Origin: DAOUMU01 sp034409055
Lineage (GTDB): Bacteria > Chloroflexota > Anaerolineae > 4572-78 > J111
DNA: 7,642 nucleotides
Assembly: GCA_034409055.1 (NCBI GenBank)
Contig: DAOUMU010000380.1
Location: 1-7,642 of the forward strand
Direction of reading: 5' to 3'
The stretch's first letter is position 1, and each line of letters opens with the position of its first letter. Below are positions 1 to 5,907 of the stretch, piece after piece. The notes under the pieces were generated by a model. The model did no database searches, was not told where the DNA came from, and saw nothing but the letters and a program-made list of their open reading frames with translations. The position numbers were made by a program, and so were the translations under genes.

Positions 1-23
1 AATAATCCCAAAACTTTCGGCGG

Positions 24-160
24 CGTGAAGCGTAAAACGTGAAACGTGAGGGTTTATGGCGTAAACACATCACGTTTCACGCTTCACGTTTCACGGAGTT
101 GGGACAATTATTTTTTCGGAACTGCCTAAGTCATTACGCTTCACGTTTTACGTTTTACGT
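24..160. repeat. Heptamer tandem repeat in three blocks, two of them inverted
   Basis: Three blocks are built from a 7-base unit. Bases 24-50 read CGTGAAG, CGTAAAA, CGTGAAA, CGTGAG. Bases 70-95 read the opposite way as TCACGTT, TCACGCT, TCACGTT, TCACG. Bases 134-160 read TTACGCT, TCACGTT, TTACGTT, TTACGT. Blocks one and two are reverse complements at 23 of 26 positions, and GTTTA/TAAAC (52-56, 62-66) extends the stem towards the apex, so 24-95 could fold into one long hairpin. The rest of 1-246 shows no gene. Period-7 repeats resemble the heptameric STRR repeats known from cyanobacteria. A role in folding, transcription or mobility is not shown here. Confidence 0.8.
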
Positions 161-246
161 GTTGGATGCTCTATGAGGTTGCCTCACCGGAAGTTACTTT
201 TTCATTGTCGATTCTGGTTCTATGACTTTACAGAAAGGAACGAACT

Positions 247-1278
247 ATGACCAAAAACACCCCCTCTCTGAAGGAGTGGCGCCAACTGTACGACATTGCC
301 GTTCAAATCAAGCAGGCTGCGCCGTGGGAATGGATGGAGGAGACGGACCTGTTTGGGGTGCAAAACCCCGAAACGAAAGAACTGGGCTTTGCCAGCGTGA
401 TGGGCACGTTGGGAGAGCATTACGCCGTGGCCGTTTACCTGGGGGCCAAGGGGCTGCACGGCTTCTGGAGCATGCAAGAGGCCGGCCCGCACATCTCCCC
501 GGAACAGTTTTTCGAAATCCCTCAAATGCAGGCTTCGTTCGAAGATCGGAACGAGCTAAGCCAAAAAGACCGGAAACTGATCAAGAAGTTGGGGCTCAAG
601 TTCCGGGGCCGGCAGGCCTGGCCCATGTTCCGCAGCTACCGGCCCGGCTACGTGCCCTGGTACCTGGAAGCGGCCGAAGCCCGCTTTCTGACCCACGTTC
701 TGACCCAAACCCTGGACGTGGCCTTGCGGTTCGAAGACGATCCGGCCCTGCTGGAACCGCCTGACGACGAGACTTACCTGGTGCGGGTGGCCCAGGCAGA
801 GGCCGGCTCGCTGACCTGGAGCGACCAGTTGATGACCGTGCCCCCACCCGAACCGGCCCCCATCTCGCTCCAGATGGACGTCCAGGCCCTGGCCCAGCTC
901 AAACAGGCGCCCCCCAGCGGGCATATCCTGGAAATCGACTTTTTCCTCATGCCGGCCGCCATCCAGGAACAAAAAGAGGAACGGCCCTATTATCCCTACG
1001 TGTTGCTGGTGGTGGAGGCTCAAAGCAGCTTTATCCTGGGCACCGAGATGCTGTCTCCCGAACCCTCGCTGGAAGCGATGTGGGGCCTGGTGCCTATGTA
1101 CGTGGTCCAGTTGATGGCCCAAGCTGGCCTCAGGCCCAGGCAAGTCAACGTTCGTTCGGCCCTACTCCAGGACTTGCTCCAGCCCGTGGCCGAGGAACTG
1201 CAGTTCAAACTCAACCAATCCCGCCGGCTGCCCGGCCTGGACGAGGCCAAGGAGTTTATGTTTCAGCGATTCATGTAG
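247..1278 (+). CDS. Conserved protein of unknown function (DUF7309/DUF6930-like)
   Basis: This 343-residue soluble protein has no signal peptide or membrane segment. The ATG is well supported: AGAAAGGA at 232-239 lies 7 bases upstream. Residues ~10-80 carry the pattern W..LY.IA..IK..APWEWM, then FGVQNPETKELGF and a GEHYAVAVYLG strand, which I recall as the N-terminal domain named DUF7309. Residues ~85-170 are charged and helical (KDRKLIKKLGLKFRGR, then a W/Y-rich stretch). Residues ~220-343 match my memory of DUF6930: EIDFFLMPAAIQ, a hydrophobic strand VLLVVEAQSSFILGTE, and a helical end. No catalytic motif is evident and I cannot assign a function. Six bases separate its stop from the transporter gene, so the two are probably co-transcribed; a shared pathway cannot be inferred from that alone. 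The family names are recalled, not searched. Confidence 0.85.
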   Translation: MTKNTPSLKEWRQLYDIAVQIKQAAPWEWMEETDLFGVQNPETKELGFASVMGTLGEHYAVAVYLGAKGLHGFWSMQEAGPHISPEQFFEIPQMQASFEDRNELSQKDRKLIKKLGLKFRGRQAWPMFRSYRPGYVPWYLEAAEARFLTHVLTQTLDVALRFEDDPALLEPPDDETYLVRVAQAEAGSLTWSDQLMTVPPPEPAPISLQMDVQALAQLKQAPPSGHILEIDFFLMPAAIQEQKEERPYYPYVLLVVEAQSSFILGTEMLSPEPSLEAMWGLVPMYVVQLMAQAGLRPRQVNVRSALLQDLLQPVAEELQFKLNQSRRLPGLDEAKEFMFQRFM

Positions 1279-1284
1279 CCAGGG

Positions 1285-2616
1285 ATGAGGGTGGAGTTTC
1301 CATTGCAAAAAAGTCGCCTCACGACGATCTTCCTGATCGTTTTTATCGATCTGTTAGGCTTTAGCCTGATCTTACCCCTGGTACCCTATTATGCGGGTGA
1401 ATTTGGGGCCAGTCCGACCGTAGCCGGCTTGTTGATCGCCTCGTATGCTGCGGCTCAATTGGTGGGCAGCCCGATATTGGGCCGGCTATCCGATCGCTAC
1501 GGGCGGCGGCCGGTCCTGTTGACCAGTATTTTCGGGACCTTTCTTGGTTTTCTGTTACTGGGGCTGGCCGTACCGCTCGGTATCTGGCTCACCAGGTTAA
1601 TACCGGCCGGCTTATCCGGTCAGGATATGGTGGCGGTTGAGAATAATGTGATCCTGGGGCTGCTCTTTGCCAGCCGCATCCTGGACGGGCTGACCGGGGG
1701 CAATATTTCCGTGGCCCATGCCTACATCGCCGATGTGACCGACGAAACCAATCGGGCCAGGGGAATGGGCCTGGTTGGGGCTGCTTTTGGGCTGGGATTC
1801 ATCCTTGGCCCGGCCATAGGCGGCACCTTGAGTATGTGGGGCTATGCCGTGCCGGCTTTCGCGGCAGCCGGGTTGTCCGCTCTCAACCTGATCGCTGTTT
1901 TTATCTGGCTGCCCGAATCCCTGACCGCAGCCAGGCGGGCTGAACTGGCCAAACACCCCCGGCCCCGCTTCAATCTCCAGGCCCTGCGCCAATCACTGGG
2001 ACGACCCCGGGTGGGCCCCTTGCTGCACACTCGCTTTTTCTTCGGCCTGGCCTTTGCCATGTTGGAAACGATATTTCCCCTGTATGCCGAGTACCGGTTG
2101 GGGCTTAACGAGCAACTGACCAGCTACGTGTTGGTTTATGTGGGCCTGTTGGTGGTCCTGGTGCAGGGGGTAGCCATTCGCTGGTTAACCGCTCGCTACA
2201 GCGAAAACCAGCTCATCCTGGCCGCGGTTATCCTGATGGTCCCCTCATTACTGGCCTGGGCCTTTGCCCCCAACCTGGCCTTGCTGCTGATTGTGTTGGC
2301 TCCCCTGGCCCTGGCCGGCGGCACGCTCAACACCGTCTTGAAAAGCGCCCTGAGTAAATCGGTCTCCCCAGAAGAAGTGGGCGGCACCCTCGGTCTTTCG
2401 GCCTCCCTCGAAAGTTCAACCCGGGTCATTGCGCCTTCCCTCGGCGGGGCGCTGCTGCACCGGTTAGGCCCTGCAGCCCCGGGCCTATTTGGGGCCATCA
2501 TTATGGCCTGGCTGGTCTCCTTTGTCTGGCGGCGGCTGATGACCACCCCCGATCCCCCTTTACCCGGCCGGGGCAGTGAGCCTCGGCCAGCCGGACCGGC
2601 CAAGGCCGGATTTTGA
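1285..2616 (+). CDS. Major facilitator superfamily (DHA1/TetA-type) efflux transporter
   Basis: This is a 12-helix inner-membrane transporter, probably a proton-driven drug or metabolite exporter; the substrate cannot be told. Helix 1 carries the acidic residue D22 in FIDLLGFSLILPLVP. The helix 2-3 loop has the motif A signature GRLSDRYGRRP (66-76). R131 and the following LDGLTGGNIS match motif B, and GLGFILGPAIGG (169-180) matches antiporter motif C. The loop between helices 3 and 4 (about 98-122) is longer than usual. The tail after residue 420 is proline/glycine-rich. The start is uncertain. ATG 1285 has AGGG directly against it, which is too close to work well. GTG 1291 sits 6 bases after that AGGG, and TTG 1303 sits 6 bases after GGTGGAG (1290-1296). 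Each choice removes only 2-6 residues. It follows the DUF7309/DUF6930-like gene by 6 bases, suggesting one transcript. Confidence 0.93.
   Translation: MRVEFPLQKSRLTTIFLIVFIDLLGFSLILPLVPYYAGEFGASPTVAGLLIASYAAAQLVGSPILGRLSDRYGRRPVLLTSIFGTFLGFLLLGLAVPLGIWLTRLIPAGLSGQDMVAVENNVILGLLFASRILDGLTGGNISVAHAYIADVTDETNRARGMGLVGAAFGLGFILGPAIGGTLSMWGYAVPAFAAAGLSALNLIAVFIWLPESLTAARRAELAKHPRPRFNLQALRQSLGRPRVGPLLHTRFFFGLAFAMLETIFPLYAEYRLGLNEQLTSYVLVYVGLLVVLVQGVAIRWLTARYSENQLILAAVILMVPSLLAWAFAPNLALLLIVLAPLALAGGTLNTVLKSALSKSVSPEEVGGTLGLSASLESSTRVIAPSLGGALLHRLGPAAPGLFGAIIMAWLVSFVWRRLMTTPDPPLPGRGSEPRPAGPAKAGF
2596..2614 (+). terminator. Possible intrinsic terminator overlapping the transporter stop
   Basis: A perfect inverted repeat, CCGGCC (2596-2601) and GGCCGG (2604-2609) with AA between, is followed by ATTTT. 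In RNA the usable stem is about 5 bp with a 4-base loop. It lies in the last codons of the transporter, whose stop is 2614-2616, and separates it from a convergent gene 9 bases further on. The T-run is short and this sequence is rich in GGCC words, so it could be coincidence. Confidence 0.3.
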
Positions 2617-2625
2617 GCAAACAGG

Positions 2626-3747
2626 CTAAGCAGAGATGTTAAGGAATAACTTGTCATACAATTTACTCTGTTCTTGCCAATCATATTGAGCGACAACAGA
2701 GCGCAGGCTAAACCGGCGAGTTTGTTCAATGTTCGTAATGGCCTCACTTAAACGAACAACCAAATCATCAAAATCTTCATAAAAACAGCGGGCATGATAT
2801 TCAACCGGAATGATATAAGGATAGGCCAGACGCTTCGGCAGGAGGGGAAAACAATCACAATAAAGGGCCTCGACAACGCTTGTGCCAAAAAAATCTTGAT
2901 TTGAGGTGACAGGTAAAATATCAGCCCGCCAGACCCATTTGGCGTAATCGGCAAAAGATTCTACATAACCAAATTGAACGATATGCCTGGCTAAAGTTTT
3001 TTCCGCTGCCAGGAAAACTTCCGGCTTTTGGCTGAAATTCTCCCCAAGTACAACCAGTTCGAAATCCAAACCCCGTTCAGACAAAATCGTTAAAGCCTTG
3101 AAGAAATCTTCAGGGCCTTTATCGTACTCCCAGCGGTGCCCCCATAGAATCAGGGGACGAGACACAGCACTAACCTCTTCATCTGCTTGGATGGGCCTAA
3201 ATTTGTCGAAACGTTGCAAATCTAAGCCCAAGGGTAATACCTGGCTCTTCTCCCGAATTTGTTCGACGGTATTGAGTTCATTGTAATCGGGAAAATGTTT
3301 TAACAATTCAGGCAATGCAGCTAAAAAACTGTCTTGATGATAGCGCGAGTTAAACAGGACGACATCGGCCGCCAGGGCAGAGATGTAATTAATAAAACCG
3401 TAGTGTTTGTCCCGTTTTTGAGCGACATCACGGTCAGTGGGTGACCAGGGATAGGTCAACTGGTTTTCGTGAAAATAGATCGCCGTTGGTATATCGGCCA
3501 CTCTCTGGCGGGTTAAAGCTAAAAATGTGGTCAAATCAAGCATATCTGTCACCAGGATGAGGTCAGGGGTCAAGTCTGAGGCCAGAAATTTACGGGCCAG
3601 GGTGACCGCACCGCCATGCATACGCCATTTCCAAAAACGTCCCGGCAAGCTCAGAATGTCGATATGGTGTTGACTATATTGAGCATAGCCATTTGCCCAT
3701 AACGCGTGTGAGCCGGTGTAATAGGGCGCAATCAGCAAAATTCTCAT
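2626..3747 (-). CDS. tRNA-queuosine alpha-mannosyltransferase family glycosyltransferase (QTMAN/GTDC1-like, DUF3524)
   Basis: This cytosolic protein of 373 residues matches the family that includes animal GTDC1 (QTMAN), which transfers mannose from GDP-mannose to queuosine 34 of tRNA-Asp. Family hallmarks are MRILLIAPYYTGSH at 1-14, LPGRFWKWRMHGGA at 34-47, YFHENQLTYPW at 91-101, and ADVVLFNSRYHQDSFL at 127-142. The C-terminal half looks like a GT-B sugar-nucleotide domain: LWGHRWEYDKGPEDF at 201-215, and SNQDFFGTSVVEALYCDCFP at 282-301, equivalent to the conserved HEFFG...EAVYCGCYP segment. I chose the ATG at 3747 because the family begins here. An in-frame TTG at 3816 would add 23 unrelated residues reading through a palindrome. 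The ribosome site is weak (GTAGAGAT). Sampled lines are about 35-45% G+C against about 63% in the transporter, which suggests separate ancestry. That bacterial members act on queuosine is inferred from homology. Confidence 0.88.
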   Translation of the reverse strand: MRILLIAPYYTGSHALWANGYAQYSQHHIDILSLPGRFWKWRMHGGAVTLARKFLASDLTPDLILVTDMLDLTTFLALTRQRVADIPTAIYFHENQLTYPWSPTDRDVAQKRDKHYGFINYISALAADVVLFNSRYHQDSFLAALPELLKHFPDYNELNTVEQIREKSQVLPLGLDLQRFDKFRPIQADEEVSAVSRPLILWGHRWEYDKGPEDFFKALTILSERGLDFELVVLGENFSQKPEVFLAAEKTLARHIVQFGYVESFADYAKWVWRADILPVTSNQDFFGTSVVEALYCDCFPLLPKRLAYPYIIPVEYHARCFYEDFDDLVVRLSEAITNIEQTRRFSLRSVVAQYDWQEQSKLYDKLFLNISA

Positions 3748-3773
3748 GGCATCTCTACGAGTTTTCTCAAAAA

Positions 3774-3844
3774 GTAGGGGCGAGGCAACTCCGATTGAGA
3801 GTCTCGGAGCAAACAACCTGCTCTCTGAGTTGCCTCACCCCTAC
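3774..3844. repeat. Long palindrome upstream of the QTMAN-like gene; possible minus-strand terminator or attenuator
   Basis: The arms GTAGGGGCGAGGCAACTC (3774-3791) and GAGTTGCCTCACCCCTAC (3827-3844) pair at 17 of 18 positions around a 35-base centre. The centre itself contains GAGC/GCTC and GAGAG/CTCTC words. On the minus strand the stem is followed at once by TTTTT, the layout of an intrinsic terminator, 27 bases before the start codon of the QTMAN-like gene. The plus strand has no T-run. It could be a 5' leader attenuator, the end of a lost upstream gene, or a REP-type intergenic repeat; GTAGGGGCGAGG words of this kind are, from memory, common in Chloroflexota intergenic DNA. Confidence 0.75.
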
Positions 3845-3934
3845 CCAGCCCCCACGGCTTTCTCATAAAAATGGAAGGAAAAAATCTCAGAAAATGTGGT
3901 AAACTTTGAAGTTAACCGAATTAAGGAGAAGCCG

Positions 3935-4291
3935 ATGGTAATGATGTGTAGTGTTCCCGTCGAAGTCTCAGGCAAAAGGTTAACTTCGTTTATGACTAAA
4001 CTCAAACAGTTGGTTGACCCTCGGGACAACCGAGGCAAACGGCACGAGTTAGCTTTTGTGTTGGGTAGCGTGATACTGGCGATTATGTCAGGGCGCTCCT
4101 ATGCCTCCAGTATTTACCGGTTCATCAAGAACCGGATCAAGTGGTTGCATTTTAATCCGACCACCACCCAACAGAGCCATCAAGCTGGAGGCTTATTCAT
4201 CATCCAACTCAAGGACAATCAACCAACCTGGTTTGAGCAAATGAGCCAGGAAGCGGCCGAAGCAAGGCCGTTAGGGACATTCAGCAGATAA
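3935..4291 (+). pseudogene. Internally deleted ISAs1-family transposase remnant
   Basis: The start at ATG 3935 is supported by AAGGAG at 3923-3928; an earlier in-frame GTG at 3896 is less likely. The 118-residue product begins with the N-terminal transposase-associated domain: LVDPRDNRGKRHELAFVLGS, then IMSGRSYASSIYRFIKNR. It then jumps at about 4144-4150 into LHFNPTTTQQSHQAGG and FIIQLKDNQPTWFEQM, which in full ISAs1-type transposases belongs to the DDE catalytic domain around the second aspartate (usual context DALH). Some 200 residues, including the first catalytic aspartate, are missing, and the C-terminal glutamate region is also lost. After ARPLGT, near 4277-4281, the homology stops and the frame ends at 4291. 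It cannot be an active transposase. The N-terminal half could still bind DNA if translated, but that is speculation. Confidence 0.8.
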
Positions 4292-4423
4292 TCCAGGGTG
4301 GCTATGAACATCTCCCTGGCCGTATCGAGCGCCTTGGGGCCAACTTCCTGGGCCAGTTCAGCCCCTTTGTCCAGGGCATATTTGCCCAGGATTATCATGT
4401 ATGGAAGTTAGAATTGGATCCAT
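4281..4423 (-). pseudogene. Frameshifted, truncated 5' end of a small alpha-helical protein gene
   Basis: On the minus strand a near-ideal ribosome site, AAGGAGGG (4435-4428), precedes ATG 4423, which begins MDPILTSI and meets a stop within 22 codons. A second frame, offset by one base, opens at ATG 4398 and reads MIILGKYALDKGAELAQEVG, then PKALDTAREMFIATLDYLL. This is a convincing amphipathic helical sequence. Together they resemble proteins beginning MDPI...GKYALDKGAEL that I associate with Chloroflexota, so one indel around 4398-4410 probably broke the gene. The rest is missing: from about 4280 the sequence is the antisense of the transposase remnant. Function unknown. The alternative is chance coding in an intergenic spacer, which the strong ribosome site and promoter-like sequence argue against. 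Confidence 0.6.
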
Positions 4424-4465
4424 TTTTCCCTCCTTGTGGTGAATGAAATGAATGGGGTCTTTTCC

Positions 4466-4495
4466 ATTTTACCACACCGCTGCCCTGGCTGACAA
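4466..4495 (-). promoter_or_regulatory. Sigma-70-like promoter for the truncated minus-strand gene
   Basis: Read on the minus strand, TTGTCA (4495-4490) and TAAAAT (4471-4466) are separated by 18 bases, each matching five of six consensus positions. The -10 box lies about 42 bases before ATG 4423 and its AAGGAGGG. If active today, it would transcribe the broken gene and then the antisense strand of the transposase remnant towards 3935. Confidence 0.4.
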
Positions 4496-4511
4496 TCCCC
4501 ATGTTTCACCT

Positions 4512-4571
4512 GGGTGCGTTTCACTTTTAGGGCGAATTTAACTCAATCTTGCCCCAAACTGAAACGCACCC
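4512..4571. repeat. 60-base palindromic element with perfect 12-bp ends
   Basis: GGGTGCGTTTCA (4512-4523) and TGAAACGCACCC (4560-4571) are perfect reverse complements. The stem continues inward with TTT/AAA (4526-4528, 4556-4558) and GGGC/GCCC (4530-4533, 4551-4554), leaving a 17-base AT-rich loop. No T-run follows on either side, so it is not an obvious terminator. It looks like a small mobile or REP-type palindrome lying among gene remnants; copy number elsewhere cannot be seen from this window. Confidence 0.75.
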
Positions 4572-4727
4572 TACTCCAGCCTGGATGTGAACGCTGACTT
4601 GCAAGCGGTCAACCTTTTCGGTTTGAGGAACCGGCATTACAATCTGGGTCATTTTTTCTCTGACCAGCCCGATGAGGTTAGTGTAGTTCTTGTGGCCAAA
4701 CCTTGTAGTAGACGGATCCTCATGCGT
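4527..4727 (-). other. Open stretch, possible gene remnant of unknown origin
   Basis: This minus-strand frame is open from a TAG at 4730-4728 down to a TAA at 4529-4527. It reads THEDPSTTRFGHKNYTNLI, then REKMTQIVMPVPQTEKVDRL and QVSVHIQAG. Codons look protein-like, and the FGxKxYxxLI spacing is loosely like OST-HTH/LOTUS domains, but I do not recognise a family with any confidence. The last ~15 codons are encoded by the palindrome at 4512-4571, so the present end is probably accidental. The internal ATG (KMTQ) has no good ribosome site. A plus-strand frame over the same bases is also open for about 58 codons, which weakens the case. Nothing else resembling a gene is visible between 4424 and 4811. 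Confidence 0.22.
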
Positions 4728-4750
4728 CTACGGCGGGCATAGGGATGCCC
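4708..4750. repeat. Two adjacent hairpins downstream of the ABC operon
   Basis: The first hairpin has GTAGACG (4708-4714) and CGTCTAC (4725-4731), extended by AT/AT across one G-G mismatch to a CCTC loop. The second is GGGCAT, AGGG loop, ATGCCC (4735-4750). Both lie 60-105 bases beyond the ATPase stop on the minus strand. They might end the operon transcript, but neither has a T-run, so a repeat element is at least as likely. Confidence 0.5.
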
Positions 4751-4811
4751 TGGCTACGTTTTGCAACGGAAACGAGTGTAATCTGGTTAGAGGTAGATGT
4801 CAAACTTCGGT

Positions 4812-5855
4812 TCAACCACGCTTAGTCTGTCCGGCCGGATAGACCACCACCCCATCTCCTACCTTCAGCTCCACCCGCTGTCCCGGATAAAACTCACCGG
4901 CCGAGCCCAGCAACCGGCTTTGCAGGCGGGTCCCAGAAGCCAATTGTATCTGGATTAACTGGTCGTGCCCAAAATAGGTGCGCTCAATGATCTCGGCGAG
5001 AGCAGTGTCGTTGGGGATAAGCTGAATATCTTCCGGGCGTAGCATCACTTCAACCGGTCCGGTGTGGAGGCAAGATGTAGCCAGTTGCCCCAGTTCACAC
5101 GTTACCTGGCCATAACTGGCCTGACCGGGCAGGAAATTAGCCTCACCCAGAAAGGTGGCCACCTGACGGCTGAGGGGGTGGCGGTACAATTTTTGAGGGG
5201 GGGCCGTTTGCTCAAGGCGACCATCGATCATCACCGCCACCTCGTCGGCCAGGCTCAGGGCCTCCTCTTGATCGTGCGTCACAAAGATAACCGTGGCTTG
5301 GGCCCGGCGCAGAATCTGGCGCACTTCGGTCCGCACCTGCCGCCGTAGTCCGGCGTCCAGGTTAGAGAAAGGTTCATCCAGCAAAATCAGATCAGGCTCA
5401 GGAGCCAGGGCCCGGGCCAGGGCCACGCGCTGCTGCTGCCCGCCCGATAACTCGTAAGGCATTCGCTGCTTGACCTCGGCCAGACCGACCAGGGCCAATG
5501 TTTCATGCACGCGTTGGTCTTTAGCAACTCCTTTGGGCAGGCCGTAAGCCACGTTGTCAGTTACGTTCATGTGGGGAAAGAGAGCGTATTCTTGGAAGAC
5601 CATGCCCACCCGGCGTTGTTCTGGAGGAACGTGTAAACCAGGCCCATTGACTCGTTGGCCACTGATCTCTATTTCACCGCTATCGGCTGGCTCAAAGCCG
5701 GCCATGAGACGCAGCATCGTCGTTTTGCCACACCCACTTGGCCCCAACAAGGCCAAAAATTGACCCGCACGTAACGTCAGGTCCACCCCCTCTACAGCGC
5801 GGACCTGGCCAAACTTTTTTGAAAGGTTTCGGCAGCGAATAGCGATCTTACTCAC
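4812..5855 (-). CDS. fbpC: FbpC-type ABC transporter ATP-binding protein (probably ferric iron uptake)
   Basis: This is the cytoplasmic ATPase that powers the adjacent permease. Counting from GTG 5855 (347 residues): Walker A GPSGCGKTT 38-46, Q-loop FQEYALFPH with Q88, signature LSGGQQQRVALARAL 136-150, Walker B LILLDEP 156-162, D-loop NLD 165-167 and H-loop H194 in VTHDQ. A C-terminal TOBE/OB-type domain (about 240-345, with MLRPEDIQL) is typical of the FbpC/PotA/CysA group. All catalytic residues are present. I chose GTG 5855 because AGGAG (5867-5863) lies 7 bases upstream. An earlier in-frame GTG at 5870 would put the start ahead of this ribosome site and against the heptamer repeat. It follows the permease by 46 bases. 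Iron specificity is inferred from the fused FbpB-like partner; thiamine or another substrate is possible. Confidence 0.9.
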   Translation of the reverse strand: MSKIAIRCRNLSKKFGQVRAVEGVDLTLRAGQFLALLGPSGCGKTTMLRLMAGFEPADSGEIEISGQRVNGPGLHVPPEQRRVGMVFQEYALFPHMNVTDNVAYGLPKGVAKDQRVHETLALVGLAEVKQRMPYELSGGQQQRVALARALAPEPDLILLDEPFSNLDAGLRRQVRTEVRQILRRAQATVIFVTHDQEEALSLADEVAVMIDGRLEQTAPPQKLYRHPLSRQVATFLGEANFLPGQASYGQVTCELGQLATSCLHTGPVEVMLRPEDIQLIPNDTALAEIIERTYFGHDQLIQIQLASGTRLQSRLLGSAGEFYPGQRVELKVGDGVVVYPAGQTKRG

Positions 5856-5870
5856 CGGTTTGCTCCTCAC

Positions 5871-5907
5871 TGATCACTGATCACTGACCACTGACCACTA
5901 ATCACTG
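5871..5907. repeat. Heptamer tandem repeat at the permease-ATPase junction
   Basis: Five 7-base units read TGATCAC, TGATCAC, TGACCAC, TGACCAC, TAATCAC, followed by TG. The array supplies the permease stop codon (5904-5902, minus strand) and its last base pair block, and runs to within 4 bases of the AGGAG ribosome site of the ATPase. TGATCA is self-complementary. The unit differs from that of the repeat at 24-160 although both have period 7. It is likely a replication-slippage or STRR-like element; changes in unit number would alter spacing between the two genes. Confidence 0.85.

Noticed and set aside
24..160. CRISPR-like array
   Set aside because: The repeat unit is 7 bases with no unique spacers between units, and no cas genes are present; it is a short tandem repeat.
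178..188. Shared 11-mer GTTGCCTCACC also at 3829-3839
   Set aside because: Several identical 11-mer pairs are expected by chance in a window this long, and the inverted partner arm is missing near 178.
556..1143. 195-codon minus-strand frame
   Set aside because: It lies wholly antisense to the DUF7309/DUF6930-like gene, is rich in H, Q and G as expected of a shadow of G+C-rich codons, and has no ribosome site.
2196..2747. 183-codon minus-strand frame
   Set aside because: It overlaps the ends of both convergent genes in the wrong frame and shows no domain pattern; a shadow.
3748..3816. N-terminal extension of the QTMAN-like protein from TTG 3816
   Set aside because: The 23 extra residues are read through the palindrome, and the family begins at the MRILLIAPYY segment.
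3748..3900. preQ1 or other queuosine-related riboswitch upstream of the QTMAN-like gene
   Set aside because: I could find no preQ1 aptamer core or pseudoknot-type A-rich tail; only the palindrome with a T-run is visible.
4424..4811. tRNA or small RNA gene in the spacer
   Set aside because: No acceptor stem with a GTTCRA arm at the right spacing; the hairpins present are simple inverted repeats without cloverleaf geometry.
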